A stretch of DNA of 64,000 nt from Luteibacter sp. (lineage in GTDB: Bacteria; Pseudomonadota; Gammaproteobacteria; Xanthomonadales; Rhodanobacteraceae), in assembly GCF_009912395.1 (NCBI RefSeq), contig NZ_WNDO01000010.1, forward strand, positions 1-64,000, read 5' to 3'. Positions within the stretch are counted from its first letter, which is position 1; each line of letters begins with the position of its first letter. This document shows positions 53,178-60,535 of the stretch, piece after piece. Below the pieces are notes generated by a model that saw nothing but the letters and a program-made list of their open reading frames with translations, was not told where the DNA came from and did not search any database. The position numbers and the translations under genes are program-made.

Positions 53178-53813
53178 ATGGGTTGTTGCGATCACGACAG
53201 TTGCGAGGCTCGGGCGATCGCCGATACCGCCCGGCACCGTCGGGTGCTGTGGATCGTGTTGGTCATCAACCTCGCGATCTTCGGTGCCGAGTTCGGATTC
53301 GGCTGGCTGGCCCGATCCAGCGCTGTGCAGGGCGATTCGCTGGACAGCCTCGGCGACGCGCTGGTCTACGCGATCAGCCTGCTGGTTGTTGGCAAATCGC
53401 TGCGGGCCCGTGCAGGCTCGGCGATGGTGAAGGGTGTCGTGCAGGTGGTGTTCGCCGGCCTGGTCATGGCGCAAGTGGCGCATCGCCTGCTGGTCGAGGC
53501 ACCGCCGATCACCGGGATCATGGCCTGGGCGGCGGCCGGTGCGCTGGTCGGCAACGCGGCTTGCCTGGCCTTGCTCACCCCGTTCAGGGCGGACGACATC
53601 AACATGCGTTCCGTCTGGCAATGCTCGCGGAACGATGTCATCGGCAACGCTGGCGTGCTGGTCACCACGGCGCTGATCGCGCTGACCGGCTGGTGGTGGC
53701 TGGATCTGGTGTTCGGTGGCAGCCTGGCGTTGCTCTTTCTGCGCACAGGCTGGAACGTATGCCACGCCGCATGGCCGTTACTTCGGCAGCGGCAAGCGAC
53801 CACGGCGATCTAG
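53178..53813 (+). CDS. Short CDF-type heavy-metal cation transporter
   Basis: The product (211 residues) has a Cys/His-rich start ([10 protein letters not shown]) and six predicted membrane helices. Metal-site residues appear in [12 protein letters not shown] and [12 protein letters not shown]. It lacks the C-terminal cytoplasmic domain of full CDF pumps, which are about 300 residues. It is divergent from the MerR gene behind a MerR-type promoter, so it should export Zn, Cd or a related ion. Its stop codon overlaps that of the convergent ynfA-like gene. Confidence 0.88.
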   Translation: MGCCDHDSCEARAIADTARHRRVLWIVLVINLAIFGAEFGFGWLARSSAVQGDSLDSLGDALVYAISLLVVGKSLRARAGSAMVKGVVQVVFAGLVMAQVAHRLLVEAPPITGIMAWAAAGALVGNAACLALLTPFRADDINMRSVWQCSRNDVIGNAGVLVTTALIALTGWWWLDLVFGGSLALLFLRTGWNVCHAAWPLLRQRQATTAI

Positions 53814-54142
53814 TGTGCGGGCTGCAACACAATGATCGCCATGCCCGCGAGGGCGACACCTGCGCCGACCATGTCCCAAGTGGTCAGCCGCACGCCTTCG
53901 ACCAGCGCCAGCCACGCCAGCGCCACGGCGATATAAATGCCGCCATAGGCCGCATAGGTGCGACCGGCGGCGGCCGGGTGCAGGGTGAGTAGCCAGGCGA
54001 AGGCGGCCAGCGACAGAGCGGCGGGAAGTAGAAGCCAGGGTGATCGATCCTGCTTCAGCACCAGCCAGGGCAGGTAACAGCCGAGGATCTCGGCAACCGC
54101 CGTGAGGACGAACAGCGCGACGCGCCAGGAGAATTCGAGCAT
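53810..54142 (-). CDS. YnfA-family small membrane protein (UPF0060)
   Basis: The product (110 residues) has four membrane helices. [34 protein letters not shown] and [19 protein letters not shown] match the YnfA family, relatives of small multidrug-resistance pumps. ATG 54142 is the start; the longer upstream frame includes a REP-like repeat. Substrate unknown. Confidence 0.92.
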   Translation of the reverse strand: MLEFSWRVALFVLTAVAEILGCYLPWLVLKQDRSPWLLLPAALSLAAFAWLLTLHPAAAGRTYAAYGGIYIAVALAWLALVEGVRLTTWDMVGAGVALAGMAIIVLQPAH

Positions 54143-54175
54143 GGGGCTTCGATGGGTAGGCAGGAGACAGCCCAT

Positions 54176-54244
54176 TGTAGGAGCGCGCTTGCGCGCGATG
54201 GGAGGTTGCCGCCAGGCCCCATCGCGCGCAAGCGCGCTCCTACA
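54176..54244. repeat. REP-like palindromic repeat pair, 69 bases
   Basis: Inverted TGTAGGAGCGCGCTTGCG units around a centre that itself pairs (TGGGAGG...CCAGGCCCCA, partly). It lies between the divergent ynfA-like gene and the next secreted-protein gene. Confidence 0.92.
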
Positions 54245-54343
54245 GAAGCCGGGGTGGCGATCCAGCGCCTGGGGTGGCGCGACGCCCGGACTCATGGCAT
54301 GGTCCGTGAAATCCTGATCGGAACCGGGCATGGGGTATCCATC

Positions 54344-54736
54344 ATGTTGAAGATCGTCGCCCTTGTCGGGCTGCTTGCCGTGGGCAGCGTCATGGCGCAC
54401 GACGCCGGGGCGGATGTCGAATACTTGCTGACATCGTCCGCGGCGGATTTCCACGCGCACCCGTCGCCGGCATCGCTGGATTTTCGCGACGTGAAGCTCG
54501 CCCACATCACCGCGCCGAACGGCAATAGCCAGGCGATGATCTGTGGCGAATTCCTCGCTCAGGAGGAGGGCGCCGAACCCGTGTGGCAGGCGTTCCTCAC
54601 CATCCGCACGAGCAAGTACGAACAATGGCTGGGCGCACAGGCACAAGCGCTGTGCAACGACCGCAAACGGGTGGACTACGACGGCGGCCCGGATCTGTCG
54701 AATGACCTCAAGTCGCGAGTGATGGCATTGCGTTAG
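54344..54736 (+). CDS. Secreted or periplasmic protein of unknown function
   Basis: The product (130 residues) has a signal peptide, cut after VGSVMA (residue 18). The mature part has two Cys residues (MICGEF, ALCNDRK), suitable for one disulfide, and [11 protein letters not shown] near the middle, a pattern seen in small periplasmic proteins. The family was not recognised. The ATG at 54344 has no strong ribosome site (GGGGTATCC). No operon partner. Confidence 0.65.
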   Translation: MLKIVALVGLLAVGSVMAHDAGADVEYLLTSSAADFHAHPSPASLDFRDVKLAHITAPNGNSQAMICGEFLAQEEGAEPVWQAFLTIRTSKYEQWLGAQAQALCNDRKRVDYDGGPDLSNDLKSRVMALR

Positions 54737-54810
54737 TAGCGCGCGATATCGACGCCATTATTTTCAGGCTCGCCGGCAACACGTCGGTGAAGTTCTGCTA
54801 GCGTTCGTTT

Positions 54811-54891
54811 CGTCATCCACACATGGATGACGTCCACCGCGCGATGCGGTGGAAGCGCGGCCCGACGGTGCCTAGGAACACCGGTCGGGCC
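54811..54891 (+). ncRNA. Run of three strong hairpins, possible structured RNA leader
   Basis: Hairpin 1: CGTCATCCA/TGGATGACG, nine pairs, loop CACA (54811-54832). Hairpin 2: CCACCGC/GCGGTGG, seven pairs (54834-54852). Hairpin 3: GGCCCGAC-GGTG paired with CACC-G-GTCGGGCC, twelve pairs, one bulge (54859-54891). They are one to six bases apart and lie 32 bases before a strong ribosome site. I do not recognise a known riboswitch. The direction is taken from the ribosome site downstream. Confidence 0.55.
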
Positions 54892-54923
54892 ACTGACCAT
54901 AATCACTTGCTAGAGGAGTCATC

Positions 54924-55025
54924 ATGGCTGTCCCGCATTCTACGGCACCACCTCGCCCGCCGTTTCCCGATGGCGGCATGCTCGATGTTCGTCGGATCGC
55001 CTGGGACGTCCCCAGGCACGGTTGA
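54924..55025 (+). CDS. Short Pro-rich open frame behind the hairpin run
   Basis: Thirty-three residues starting MAVPHSTAPPRPPFPDGG. AGAGGAG lies nine bases before the ATG, a strong ribosome site. It overlaps the next short frame (TGATG). It could be a leader peptide of the hairpin region, a small protein or chance. No family was recognised. Confidence 0.35.
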   Translation: MAVPHSTAPPRPPFPDGGMLDVRRIAWDVPRHG

Positions 55026-55156
55026 TGAACCGCGGCCCGGATGTCCTCCGGATTCGATGCCCAGCCCCCGTGTGGCTGCAAACACATGGCGTGGTGAGGC
55101 CGTCCGACGCCGCCATCCACTTCACGACCTCTCGTCCGGTATCCGCATTCGGATAG
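55025..55156 (+). CDS. Short open frame overlapping the previous one
   Basis: Forty-three residues starting MNRGPDVLRIRCPAPVW. Its ATG overlaps the previous stop, so it could be translated by coupling. A perfect 12-base-pair hairpin follows at 55202-55231. No family was recognised and it may not be real. Confidence 0.25.
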   Translation: MNRGPDVLRIRCPAPVWLQTHGVVRPSDAAIHFTTSRPVSAFG

Positions 55157-55201
55157 CCGTCGAGCCCCCTCGTGCCCGTAGCATGCGTCAATGCGTTACC
55201 T

Positions 55202-55231
55202 GCGGTACGCCATGTTCCTATGGCGTACCGC
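55202..55231. other. Perfect 12-base-pair hairpin without a T run
   Basis: GCGGTACGCCAT and ATGGCGTACCGC pair around GTTCCT. No T-run follows on either strand, so it is not a classic terminator. It lies between the hairpin-led short frames and the small secreted genes. Confidence 0.7.
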
Positions 55232-55317
55232 ACCTGGACTGGCACGAAGGCGCGGTGTTCCCTTACCGGGATAGATTCCTTATCCCATGAAACGAGCGCC
55301 CTACGCGTCGGCGGGAA

Positions 55318-55635
55318 TCACTCGATCTCGACCTTTGTCGCCGTACAGAACGTATCCGAGCCCATCTCGTAGCTGATGACCGATACCTTCGAACCGTCCG
55401 CTTTGGCGGACAACAATGTCGCCAGCATGGCCTTGGGCATGGGCTGGCTCATGTCGCCAAGGAAGACGATACCAAAGATGCAGGGCTGGGAAAGACCTTC
55501 ATTGAACCTGACGTAGGCGCTCGTCGTGGTTTGGGCGCCAATGGCGGCAATCGTCCTATGGGTGTCGTCTGTCGCCATGGCTTGCGTAGATATCGTCGTG
55601 GCAAGGAGGCAGAAGACGGAGAGGTAGCGCTTCAT
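55318..55635 (-). CDS. Small secreted protein A (family of four in this window)
   Basis: One hundred and five residues with a signal peptide, cut near TQAMA/TDD. The mature part (about 84 residues) has two Cys residues (QPCIFG and TFCTATK), likely a disulfide, and alternating beta pattern with one helix (KAMLATLLSAKADGSKVSVI). It is the third small gene after a 337-residue secreted enzyme, with 48 bases between it and the one before and AGGA as ribosome site. The family was not recognised by name. The strand-helix-strand order resembles an OB-fold B subunit of AB5 toxins, which is an inference. Confidence 0.8.
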   Translation of the reverse strand: MKRYLSVFCLLATTISTQAMATDDTHRTIAAIGAQTTTSAYVRFNEGLSQPCIFGIVFLGDMSQPMPKAMLATLLSAKADGSKVSVISYEMGSDTFCTATKVEIE

Positions 55636-55683
55636 GGCGTTGGGGTCCTGGATAGATGTTGGTGCGATGGGCTTTAGACGCGT

Positions 55684-56019
55684 TCAGAGGCCAATGGTGT
55701 CGACATCCTCACTATTGACCCAGCGGGTGCAGGCGCCGCTGCCCTGGACGGTGATGGGCATGTCGTTCGTGCGTGCTGCGATCAGGAGCGCCATCTGCTT
55801 CTTCGCCAGTTCGGAGTTCTCTTCCTTGATGATCCAGAGATTGTTGGCGGCGCAGGGCGCACGATTGTCGATGGAAGTGTCGAGAAGGAAGAACAACAGG
55901 CCATCGTTCTGGCGGGCGTAGATCGTGACGATCTTGCCCGTCTGGGAACCCGCTTGTGCGGTGCCGGTCATGAGAAGGGCGGCGGCGAGGCCGAGGGTGC
56001 AAGCTAAGCGTTTTTTCAT
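55684..56019 (-). CDS. Small secreted protein B
   Basis: One hundred and eleven residues with a signal peptide, cut after GTAQA (residue 23). GKIVTIYARQNDGLLFFLL starts the mature fold, then RAPCAANNLW, a helix ELAKKQMALLIAARTND, PITVQGSGACTRWVN. The two Cys are placed as in proteins A and D. AAAGGA precedes the ATG. It lies between small genes A and C in the same direction. Confidence 0.82.
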   Translation of the reverse strand: MKKRLACTLGLAAALLMTGTAQAGSQTGKIVTIYARQNDGLLFFLLDTSIDNRAPCAANNLWIIKEENSELAKKQMALLIAARTNDMPITVQGSGACTRWVNSEDVDTIGL

Positions 56020-56056
56020 GGGTAGGGTCCTTTGACAAGGGAAAGGGGGAGAAGGA

Positions 56057-56389
56057 TCAGGGCGTGATGGTGACCGAATGGGGCGACTCGGAATTCGCCC
56101 ACCACGACGGGTAACTGTTGCTGCTGTAGATAAAGACCGGCTTGTCTGTGGACACCGCGGTGAGCAGCGTGGCGTACATGGTTTTTCCATCCGCCGTGGA
56201 GGCGTCGATCACGAACGCGCCGTCCGGACTGCAGGGGGCTTTTGTCGCGTGATCGGCGACCGAAAAAACGACAACGCTCCCGTAGGCGGTCAGCTTCGTG
56301 ATGAGGCCGCTGCCGTCACCGGCCATGGCGGCGGACGAAAGGGTGCAAAGCGTTGCGAGCGCGATCAGTCGGGTGGACGGGTTCTTCAT
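56057..56389 (-). CDS. Small secreted protein C
   Basis: One hundred and ten residues with a signal peptide, cut after SSAAMA (residue 23). GLITKLTAYGSVVVFSVAD, KAPCSPDGAFVID, helix GKTMYATLLTAVSTDKPVFIY, WWANSESPHSVTI. The second Cys of the family is replaced by Tyr-Pro, so no intrachain disulfide is expected. It starts 45 bases after the 337-residue enzyme gene and 38 before small gene B. Confidence 0.82.
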   Translation of the reverse strand: MKNPSTRLIALATLCTLSSAAMAGDGSGLITKLTAYGSVVVFSVADHATKAPCSPDGAFVIDASTADGKTMYATLLTAVSTDKPVFIYSSNSYPSWWANSESPHSVTITP

Positions 56390-56433
56390 GGATCGATACC
56401 TGGATAGGGAAATAATGGGCGTTTCCACGGATC

Positions 56434-57447
56434 TCATAGTTCGAGTAGCAGGTTGATCGCGCTGGACGTGCTGTGCGTCAGGCCGCAATACCGCTTGTCG
56501 CCTGTGCTCGCATTGCATTGCTGGTCCTTGATCGCGTGGCCGATACGGGTGTAGGTGGCTCGAAGGTCCGGAATGTCACGAACGCCGCGGCAGTTGGCGT
56601 TGCCTCCTTTTCCGGAGAACCAGGCGAACGGGGCGAGCCAGACGACGTCCGGGTCGGTGTTGATGCTTTGTTCGTACCGGGCGGTGTTCTCGACCTTGAC
56701 GGCAGCGCATCCCGACATCGCGCCCGGGACGATGATGTACTTCTTGCCCGGCGTGCGGCTTTTCAGGTCCGCCATTTTCTTCTGCCAAGTGGAGTCCGAG
56801 TCGCCGTAGTGGTCGTAGCCCACCCAGTCGAGAAGTTTCATGCCCTTGTCGAACTGATTGAAATCCGGAGTCAGGATCGAAGCGATCGGTAGTGCCGCCG
56901 TGTTCGGATCTTGCCGTACGGCATTCACGCCGTTGACGAAGATCGGATTCGCAGCACCATTGACGTCCGAGAGGCATGCGTCGCCATTGGGTTCGTCGAC
57001 GATGTAGACCGCGACCACCGTGCTGCGAACCGGATCCCCGGGGATGAGGTAGCCCTTGTCTACCATCGCCTTGGAAAGGCTTGCCCAGGACGCGGCGGCG
57101 GTGGTGTCCATCTGCCAGCATGAGTTGTCGGCCACGCCGCCTTTTTGGAATACGAACGGATGCGCGGGAACAATGGCGTGGATATGTGCCGCCTTGGCTC
57201 TTGCCAATTCGTCGAGCACATATTGCTGGGAGCCGGCCTTGCCTGCCGGACTCGTGTCCGCGCTCCAGAACAGGATGGAATACAGGTTGATGTGATCCTG
57301 CATTTCGGGAAGGCTGGGATGAGAGGGAGCGACGACGGGGTCCGTCTCGTAATCGCCGCCAAAGTAGCCGAAATACTTGGTGGCGGACTGGGCCATGGCG
57401 GTCGCTGGAACGGCGAGCGCCGCGGCGAGGAGAAGTTGCCTGATCAT
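56434..57447 (-). CDS. Secreted TIM-barrel enzyme-like protein, copy 1
   Basis: The product (337 residues) has a signal peptide, cut at TAMAQ/SAT (residue 20). The mature part reads as a (beta/alpha)8 barrel of glycosidase type: KYFGYFGGDY, INLYSILFW, IHAIVPAHPFVF, VVAVYIVDEPNG (Asp151-Glu152 at a strand end, a likely acid/base), LLDWVGYDHYG, KYIIVPGAM, VWLAPFAWFSG. Four or more Cys suit an oxidising compartment. AGGAAA precedes the ATG. Three small secreted genes follow in the same direction. Copy 2 at 59151 is the same length and very similar. Substrate unknown. Confidence 0.82.
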   Translation of the reverse strand: MIRQLLLAAALAVPATAMAQSATKYFGYFGGDYETDPVVAPSHPSLPEMQDHINLYSILFWSADTSPAGKAGSQQYVLDELARAKAAHIHAIVPAHPFVFQKGGVADNSCWQMDTTAAASWASLSKAMVDKGYLIPGDPVRSTVVAVYIVDEPNGDACLSDVNGAANPIFVNGVNAVRQDPNTAALPIASILTPDFNQFDKGMKLLDWVGYDHYGDSDSTWQKKMADLKSRTPGKKYIIVPGAMSGCAAVKVENTARYEQSINTDPDVVWLAPFAWFSGKGGNANCRGVRDIPDLRATYTRIGHAIKDQQCNASTGDKRYCGLTHSTSSAINLLLEL

Positions 57448-57882
57448 GGGGTTTCCTGAGAAATCAACGGGCGCGCGATGGCCGATGACGGTCCCAAGAG
57501 GGGCTCCGTCACTCGGTCGGATGGGGTCACATCACATGGGGAGCGGACTCAGGTCGTTCCGGGAGGAGGTCTGGCGTCTGGCGAGGCGATGCGGGTATCG
57601 ATTCGCGGAAGCGCGGGCCCCGACAAACCCCGGCCTCGAAGAGGCGAGTGGATGACATGATGGCTTTACCCCTGGGTGCATGGGCTGGCGTAGGCAGCCA
57701 GCGGAGCGATCATGTGGGACAGTTCTTGGCACGTATGTCAGTGGTTTGCGGATATCTGTGTAGGGGAATCCCTACAACCACCTGACGGGAGGCATGTGCC
57801 CGGGGAACCGTAGGGCGGCGCGGCTCTATACTTGGCTGGCGATATATCTCAAGATGGCGCATCTCACTGCCCAGGACAGGCT
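57448..57882. other. Divergent regulatory region between copy 1 and the lipoprotein gene
   Basis: No gene is seen. It should hold two promoters. The clear element is the palindrome at 57759-57776. Confidence 0.6.
57759..57776. promoter_or_regulatory. Palindrome TGTAGGG-GAAT-CCCTACA
   Basis: Seven-base perfect arms around GAAT. It lies 106 bases before the lipoprotein start. The TAGG...CCTA form recalls sites of RcsB/NarL-type regulators. The match is by eye. Confidence 0.55.
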
Positions 57883-58074
57883 ATGCGGATTCTCATCGGA
57901 CTTCTCGTGCTCGGCCTCGCTGGCTGCGCCACCCCGATACACAACTACGCGGACGATCGCCCGCCCATCGGTGTGCAGCAACCCAAGCCCTTGTGTTCGT
58001 CTTCCGGTGGTAACGGCGCGGCTTGCGCGACGGCCGTACTGGAAAATGCGGCCATCCGTCAGGCGACGAAGTAA
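57883..58074 (+). CDS. Small lipoprotein of unknown function
   Basis: Sixty-three residues: MRILIGLLVLGLAGC gives a signal and lipobox with Cys15, then a short polar tail with two more Cys residues. It should be anchored in the outer or inner membrane. It starts 28 bases before the aspartic protease gene, so the two form an operon. The ATG at 57883 is the only start that opens a signal peptide; the longer upstream frame is not signal-like. Confidence 0.75.
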   Translation: MRILIGLLVLGLAGCATPIHNYADDRPPIGVQQPKPLCSSSGGNGAACATAVLENAAIRQATK

Positions 58075-58102
58075 GTTCACCACCGCTCCGGGGGGAGTGC
58101 GC

Positions 58103-59080
58103 ATGAAACTGGGCAAGCTGGCGTGGGCGCTGTCGCTCGCGGTGTGTGGCGTGGCATCGGCGGGTACAGTGATGCCGACGCGATATGGTGCAGGCCATTT
58201 CTTCCTGACGCCAACGCTGGCCAGCGGCGAGCATCTGGATATGGTCGTGGATACCGGTGGCGGTGGTTCAGGGCTCGTCATCTGGGAGACAGAAGCCAGG
58301 CGCTTGGGTTTGAAAGCGGCGACATGCCCCGGTTTTGATGGCGGCATGGTCGAGCCACCCGTGTTCGCCAAGGACAGTGTGCTTCCCTCGGTGGCGCGTG
58401 GTTGCGGCAAGTTCGGCGTGTCGCCTGGTGGCGTGATGACGCCGATGACCGGGGGACAGGTCAGCGGCTGGTATCTCTCCGCGCATACCTGGACCTTCGA
58501 CTATCCCGCGCATCGCCTCGTCCTGGAAGCCTCGGACTGGAAACCCGACGCTGCCGCCGAGGCGCTTCCGATCGGTCTCGTGATGAACGCCAAGGGCGAA
58601 ATAGGCATCCCTTATCCGCGCATCACGCTGGATGTCGCGGGAGAGCGCATCGACCTGCTGCTGGACACGGGCGCCACGGCGCATCCGTCGCCGGCCGGTG
58701 GCAAAGCGATGGGCACGGAAGTGGATGAGCATGGCTTCGCCGGTGGCAGCTACATCATCACCCGCGTGATGGATCGCTGGCACAAGGCGCATCCGGACTG
58801 GCCGCTGGTCGACGGCGCCGACGACCTGGGCGGTGCTGGCAAGGCCACCCGAGCTATTCGCGTGCCCTATGTGCAGGTGGGGCGGTGGCGCACGGGGCCG
58901 GTGTGGTTCACCGAGCGCCCGGACAAGAACTTCCTCGACAAGGGCATGTCGTCGATCATGGACGAGACGGTCTACGGTGCGGCCGGCGGCAACATCTACG
59001 CGCCGTTCCGCATGACGGTGGACTACGCCCATCGCAAGGTATGGTTCACCCGTGTCGGCGAGGATACCCCGGGATCTTGA
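58103..59080 (+). CDS. Secreted two-motif aspartic protease (pepsin/retropepsin-like)
   Basis: The product (325 residues) has a signal peptide, cut after GVASA (residue 20). It carries two DTG motifs, MVVDTGGGG (Asp50) and LLLDTGATA (Asp188), 138 residues apart, as in a bilobed pepsin-like enzyme. Hydrophobic strands before each motif fit. A conserved Trp/Tyr-rich lobe (GWYLSAHTWTFDYP) lies between. Most bacterial relatives have one DTG and act as dimers, so this layout is unusual. It follows a lipoprotein gene and is convergent with copy 2. The target is unknown. Confidence 0.75.
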   Translation: MKLGKLAWALSLAVCGVASAGTVMPTRYGAGHFFLTPTLASGEHLDMVVDTGGGGSGLVIWETEARRLGLKAATCPGFDGGMVEPPVFAKDSVLPSVARGCGKFGVSPGGVMTPMTGGQVSGWYLSAHTWTFDYPAHRLVLEASDWKPDAAAEALPIGLVMNAKGEIGIPYPRITLDVAGERIDLLLDTGATAHPSPAGGKAMGTEVDEHGFAGGSYIITRVMDRWHKAHPDWPLVDGADDLGGAGKATRAIRVPYVQVGRWRTGPVWFTERPDKNFLDKGMSSIMDETVYGAAGGNIYAPFRMTVDYAHRKVWFTRVGEDTPGS

Positions 59081-59097
59081 TCCGGGCGTGCGTAGTT

Positions 59098-59130
59098 CGG
59101 TCCACGGGAAGGATGCTTTCCCGTGGACCG
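59098..59130. terminator. Hairpin between the protease gene and copy 2
   Basis: CGGTCCACGGGAA and TTCCCGTGGACCG form a perfect 13-base-pair stem between two converging genes. No T-run follows on either side, so it may act as an mRNA end protector or a weak bidirectional terminator. Confidence 0.7.
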
Positions 59131-59150
59131 CCGCATGTTATGGCCCGTCG

Positions 59151-60164
59151 TCAGTCGAGAAGGGTTTCGATAGCCGCACCTGCGCCAAACACCTTGCCGC
59201 AAAATGCCTTGTCTCCAAAAGAGGCGTTGCACTGCATGCCTTTGATCTTGTTGCCTTCCGCCGTATAGGTTGCCCGCACGGAGGGGATGTCGCGCACGCC
59301 CTTGCATGTAGCAACGCCACCCGCGCCAGAGAACCACGTGAAGGGTGCGATCCAGGTCACGTCGGGGTCGTTCTCGATAGCGTTGAAGAACCGGGCGGCA
59401 TTGTCCACCGTGACGCCATTGCATCCTTCCATGGCGCCAGGCACCACGATGTACTTCTTGCCCGGCGCGACGGATTTCAGCGTATTCATCGCCTTCTGCC
59501 ACTTGGAGTCGCTGTAGCCGTAGTGATCGAATCCCACCCAGTCCAGAAGCTGGATACCCTGGCGCATGTTCTTCTGGAAATTGTCCGTCATGATCGATGC
59601 GATTGGCAGCGTTGCGGTCTGCGGTGCCTGCTTAATGGCATTGACCGCGTTGACCCAGGCCGGATTGGCCTGCCCGTCGACATCCGCCAGGCAGTTCTCG
59701 TCTGCATTCGGTTCGTCGACGATGTAGGTGGCTACGACCACGCTATGTACTGGGTCGCCAGGTATCAGGTAGCCTCGGTCGACCATCTTCTGCGCCAGGC
59801 TGGACCAGGCACGTGCGGCATCGGTGTCGGTGATGTTGCAATGGGTGCCAGGTTTTCTCTGGAACACGAACGGAAAGGCCGGCACGATGGCGTGGACATG
59901 AGCAAGCCGGGCGGCTTCAAGCTGTTCCAGCACATGCTGTTCGGATACCTGTTTTCCTTCGGGTGTTCCCGTGCCCGTCCAGTTCAGGATGGAATAGAGA
60001 TTGATGTGGTCCTTCATTTCCGGGAAGGCGAGCCCGCCCGGATTGGCGGCGGCGTCGCTGCTGTAATCGCCTCCGTAGTAACCGAAATACTTCTCGGTGG
60101 CGCCTGCCTGCAGCGCACTTAGCGAAAACATCAGGGCGATAACCCCCTGCAATGCTGGTTTCAT
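59151..60164 (-). CDS. Secreted TIM-barrel enzyme-like protein, copy 2
   Basis: The product (337 residues) has a signal peptide, cut near LQAGA/TEK (residue 22). It repeats the blocks of copy 1: KYFGYYGGDY, INLYSILNW, VHAIVPAFPFVF, VVVATYIVDEPNA (Asp150-Glu151), LLDWVGFDHYG, KYIVVPGAM, TWIAPFTWFSG. By eye more than half of the positions are identical. The acid pair and the Cys positions are kept. GAAGGG precedes ATG 60164; the much longer frame reaching 61097 is not protein-like upstream. One small secreted gene lies just before it. Confidence 0.82.
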   Translation of the reverse strand: MKPALQGVIALMFSLSALQAGATEKYFGYYGGDYSSDAAANPGGLAFPEMKDHINLYSILNWTGTGTPEGKQVSEQHVLEQLEAARLAHVHAIVPAFPFVFQRKPGTHCNITDTDAARAWSSLAQKMVDRGYLIPGDPVHSVVVATYIVDEPNADENCLADVDGQANPAWVNAVNAIKQAPQTATLPIASIMTDNFQKNMRQGIQLLDWVGFDHYGYSDSKWQKAMNTLKSVAPGKKYIVVPGAMEGCNGVTVDNAARFFNAIENDPDVTWIAPFTWFSGAGGVATCKGVRDIPSVRATYTAEGNKIKGMQCNASFGDKAFCGKVFGAGAAIETLLD

Positions 60165-60205
60165 GGGCGTCCCTTCTTTGTCATGGGGTGTCTGTCGCCA
60201 CCGGG

Positions 60206-60535
60206 TCAATGGGTGAGGGTGACGCTCATGAGTTTCGGCCGGGCGCCCTGGCATTCCGTGGTGCTCACCACGAGGACGACGGGCGTATCCGTGGCGAACG
60301 CGGTCAGCGCCGCGGCATAGAAGGTCTTGTAGCCAGGATTGGAAATATCGCTGGCGTAGATGTCCGTTGCCTGGCAACCCGCGGGGTTGTAGGCCGGTGC
60401 GCCCATGTTGAGCGAGAACGAATCCGAGGCCCATCCGGTGACGATCTGGGTGATCCGTGCCGGCGGTGTCTGGTACTGGGCGAAAGAGGCGGTTGAAACG
60501 AGTGCGAGAACGGTACCGACGATCAGCTTTTTCAT
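60206..60535 (-). CDS. Small secreted protein D, first gene of the copy 2 locus
   Basis: One hundred and nine residues with a signal peptide, cut after STASFA (residue 19). RITQIVTGWASDSFSLNM, PAGCQATDIYAS, helix YKTFYAAALTAFATDTPVVL, TTECQGARPKLMSVTL. The ITxIxTG start, the Cys pair and the long helix followed by a V-rich strand look like the SubB subunit of subtilase cytotoxin, from memory. It starts 41 bases upstream of copy 2, with AAGGA before its ATG. Confidence 0.82.
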   Translation of the reverse strand: MKKLIVGTVLALVSTASFAQYQTPPARITQIVTGWASDSFSLNMGAPAYNPAGCQATDIYASDISNPGYKTFYAAALTAFATDTPVVLVVSTTECQGARPKLMSVTLTH

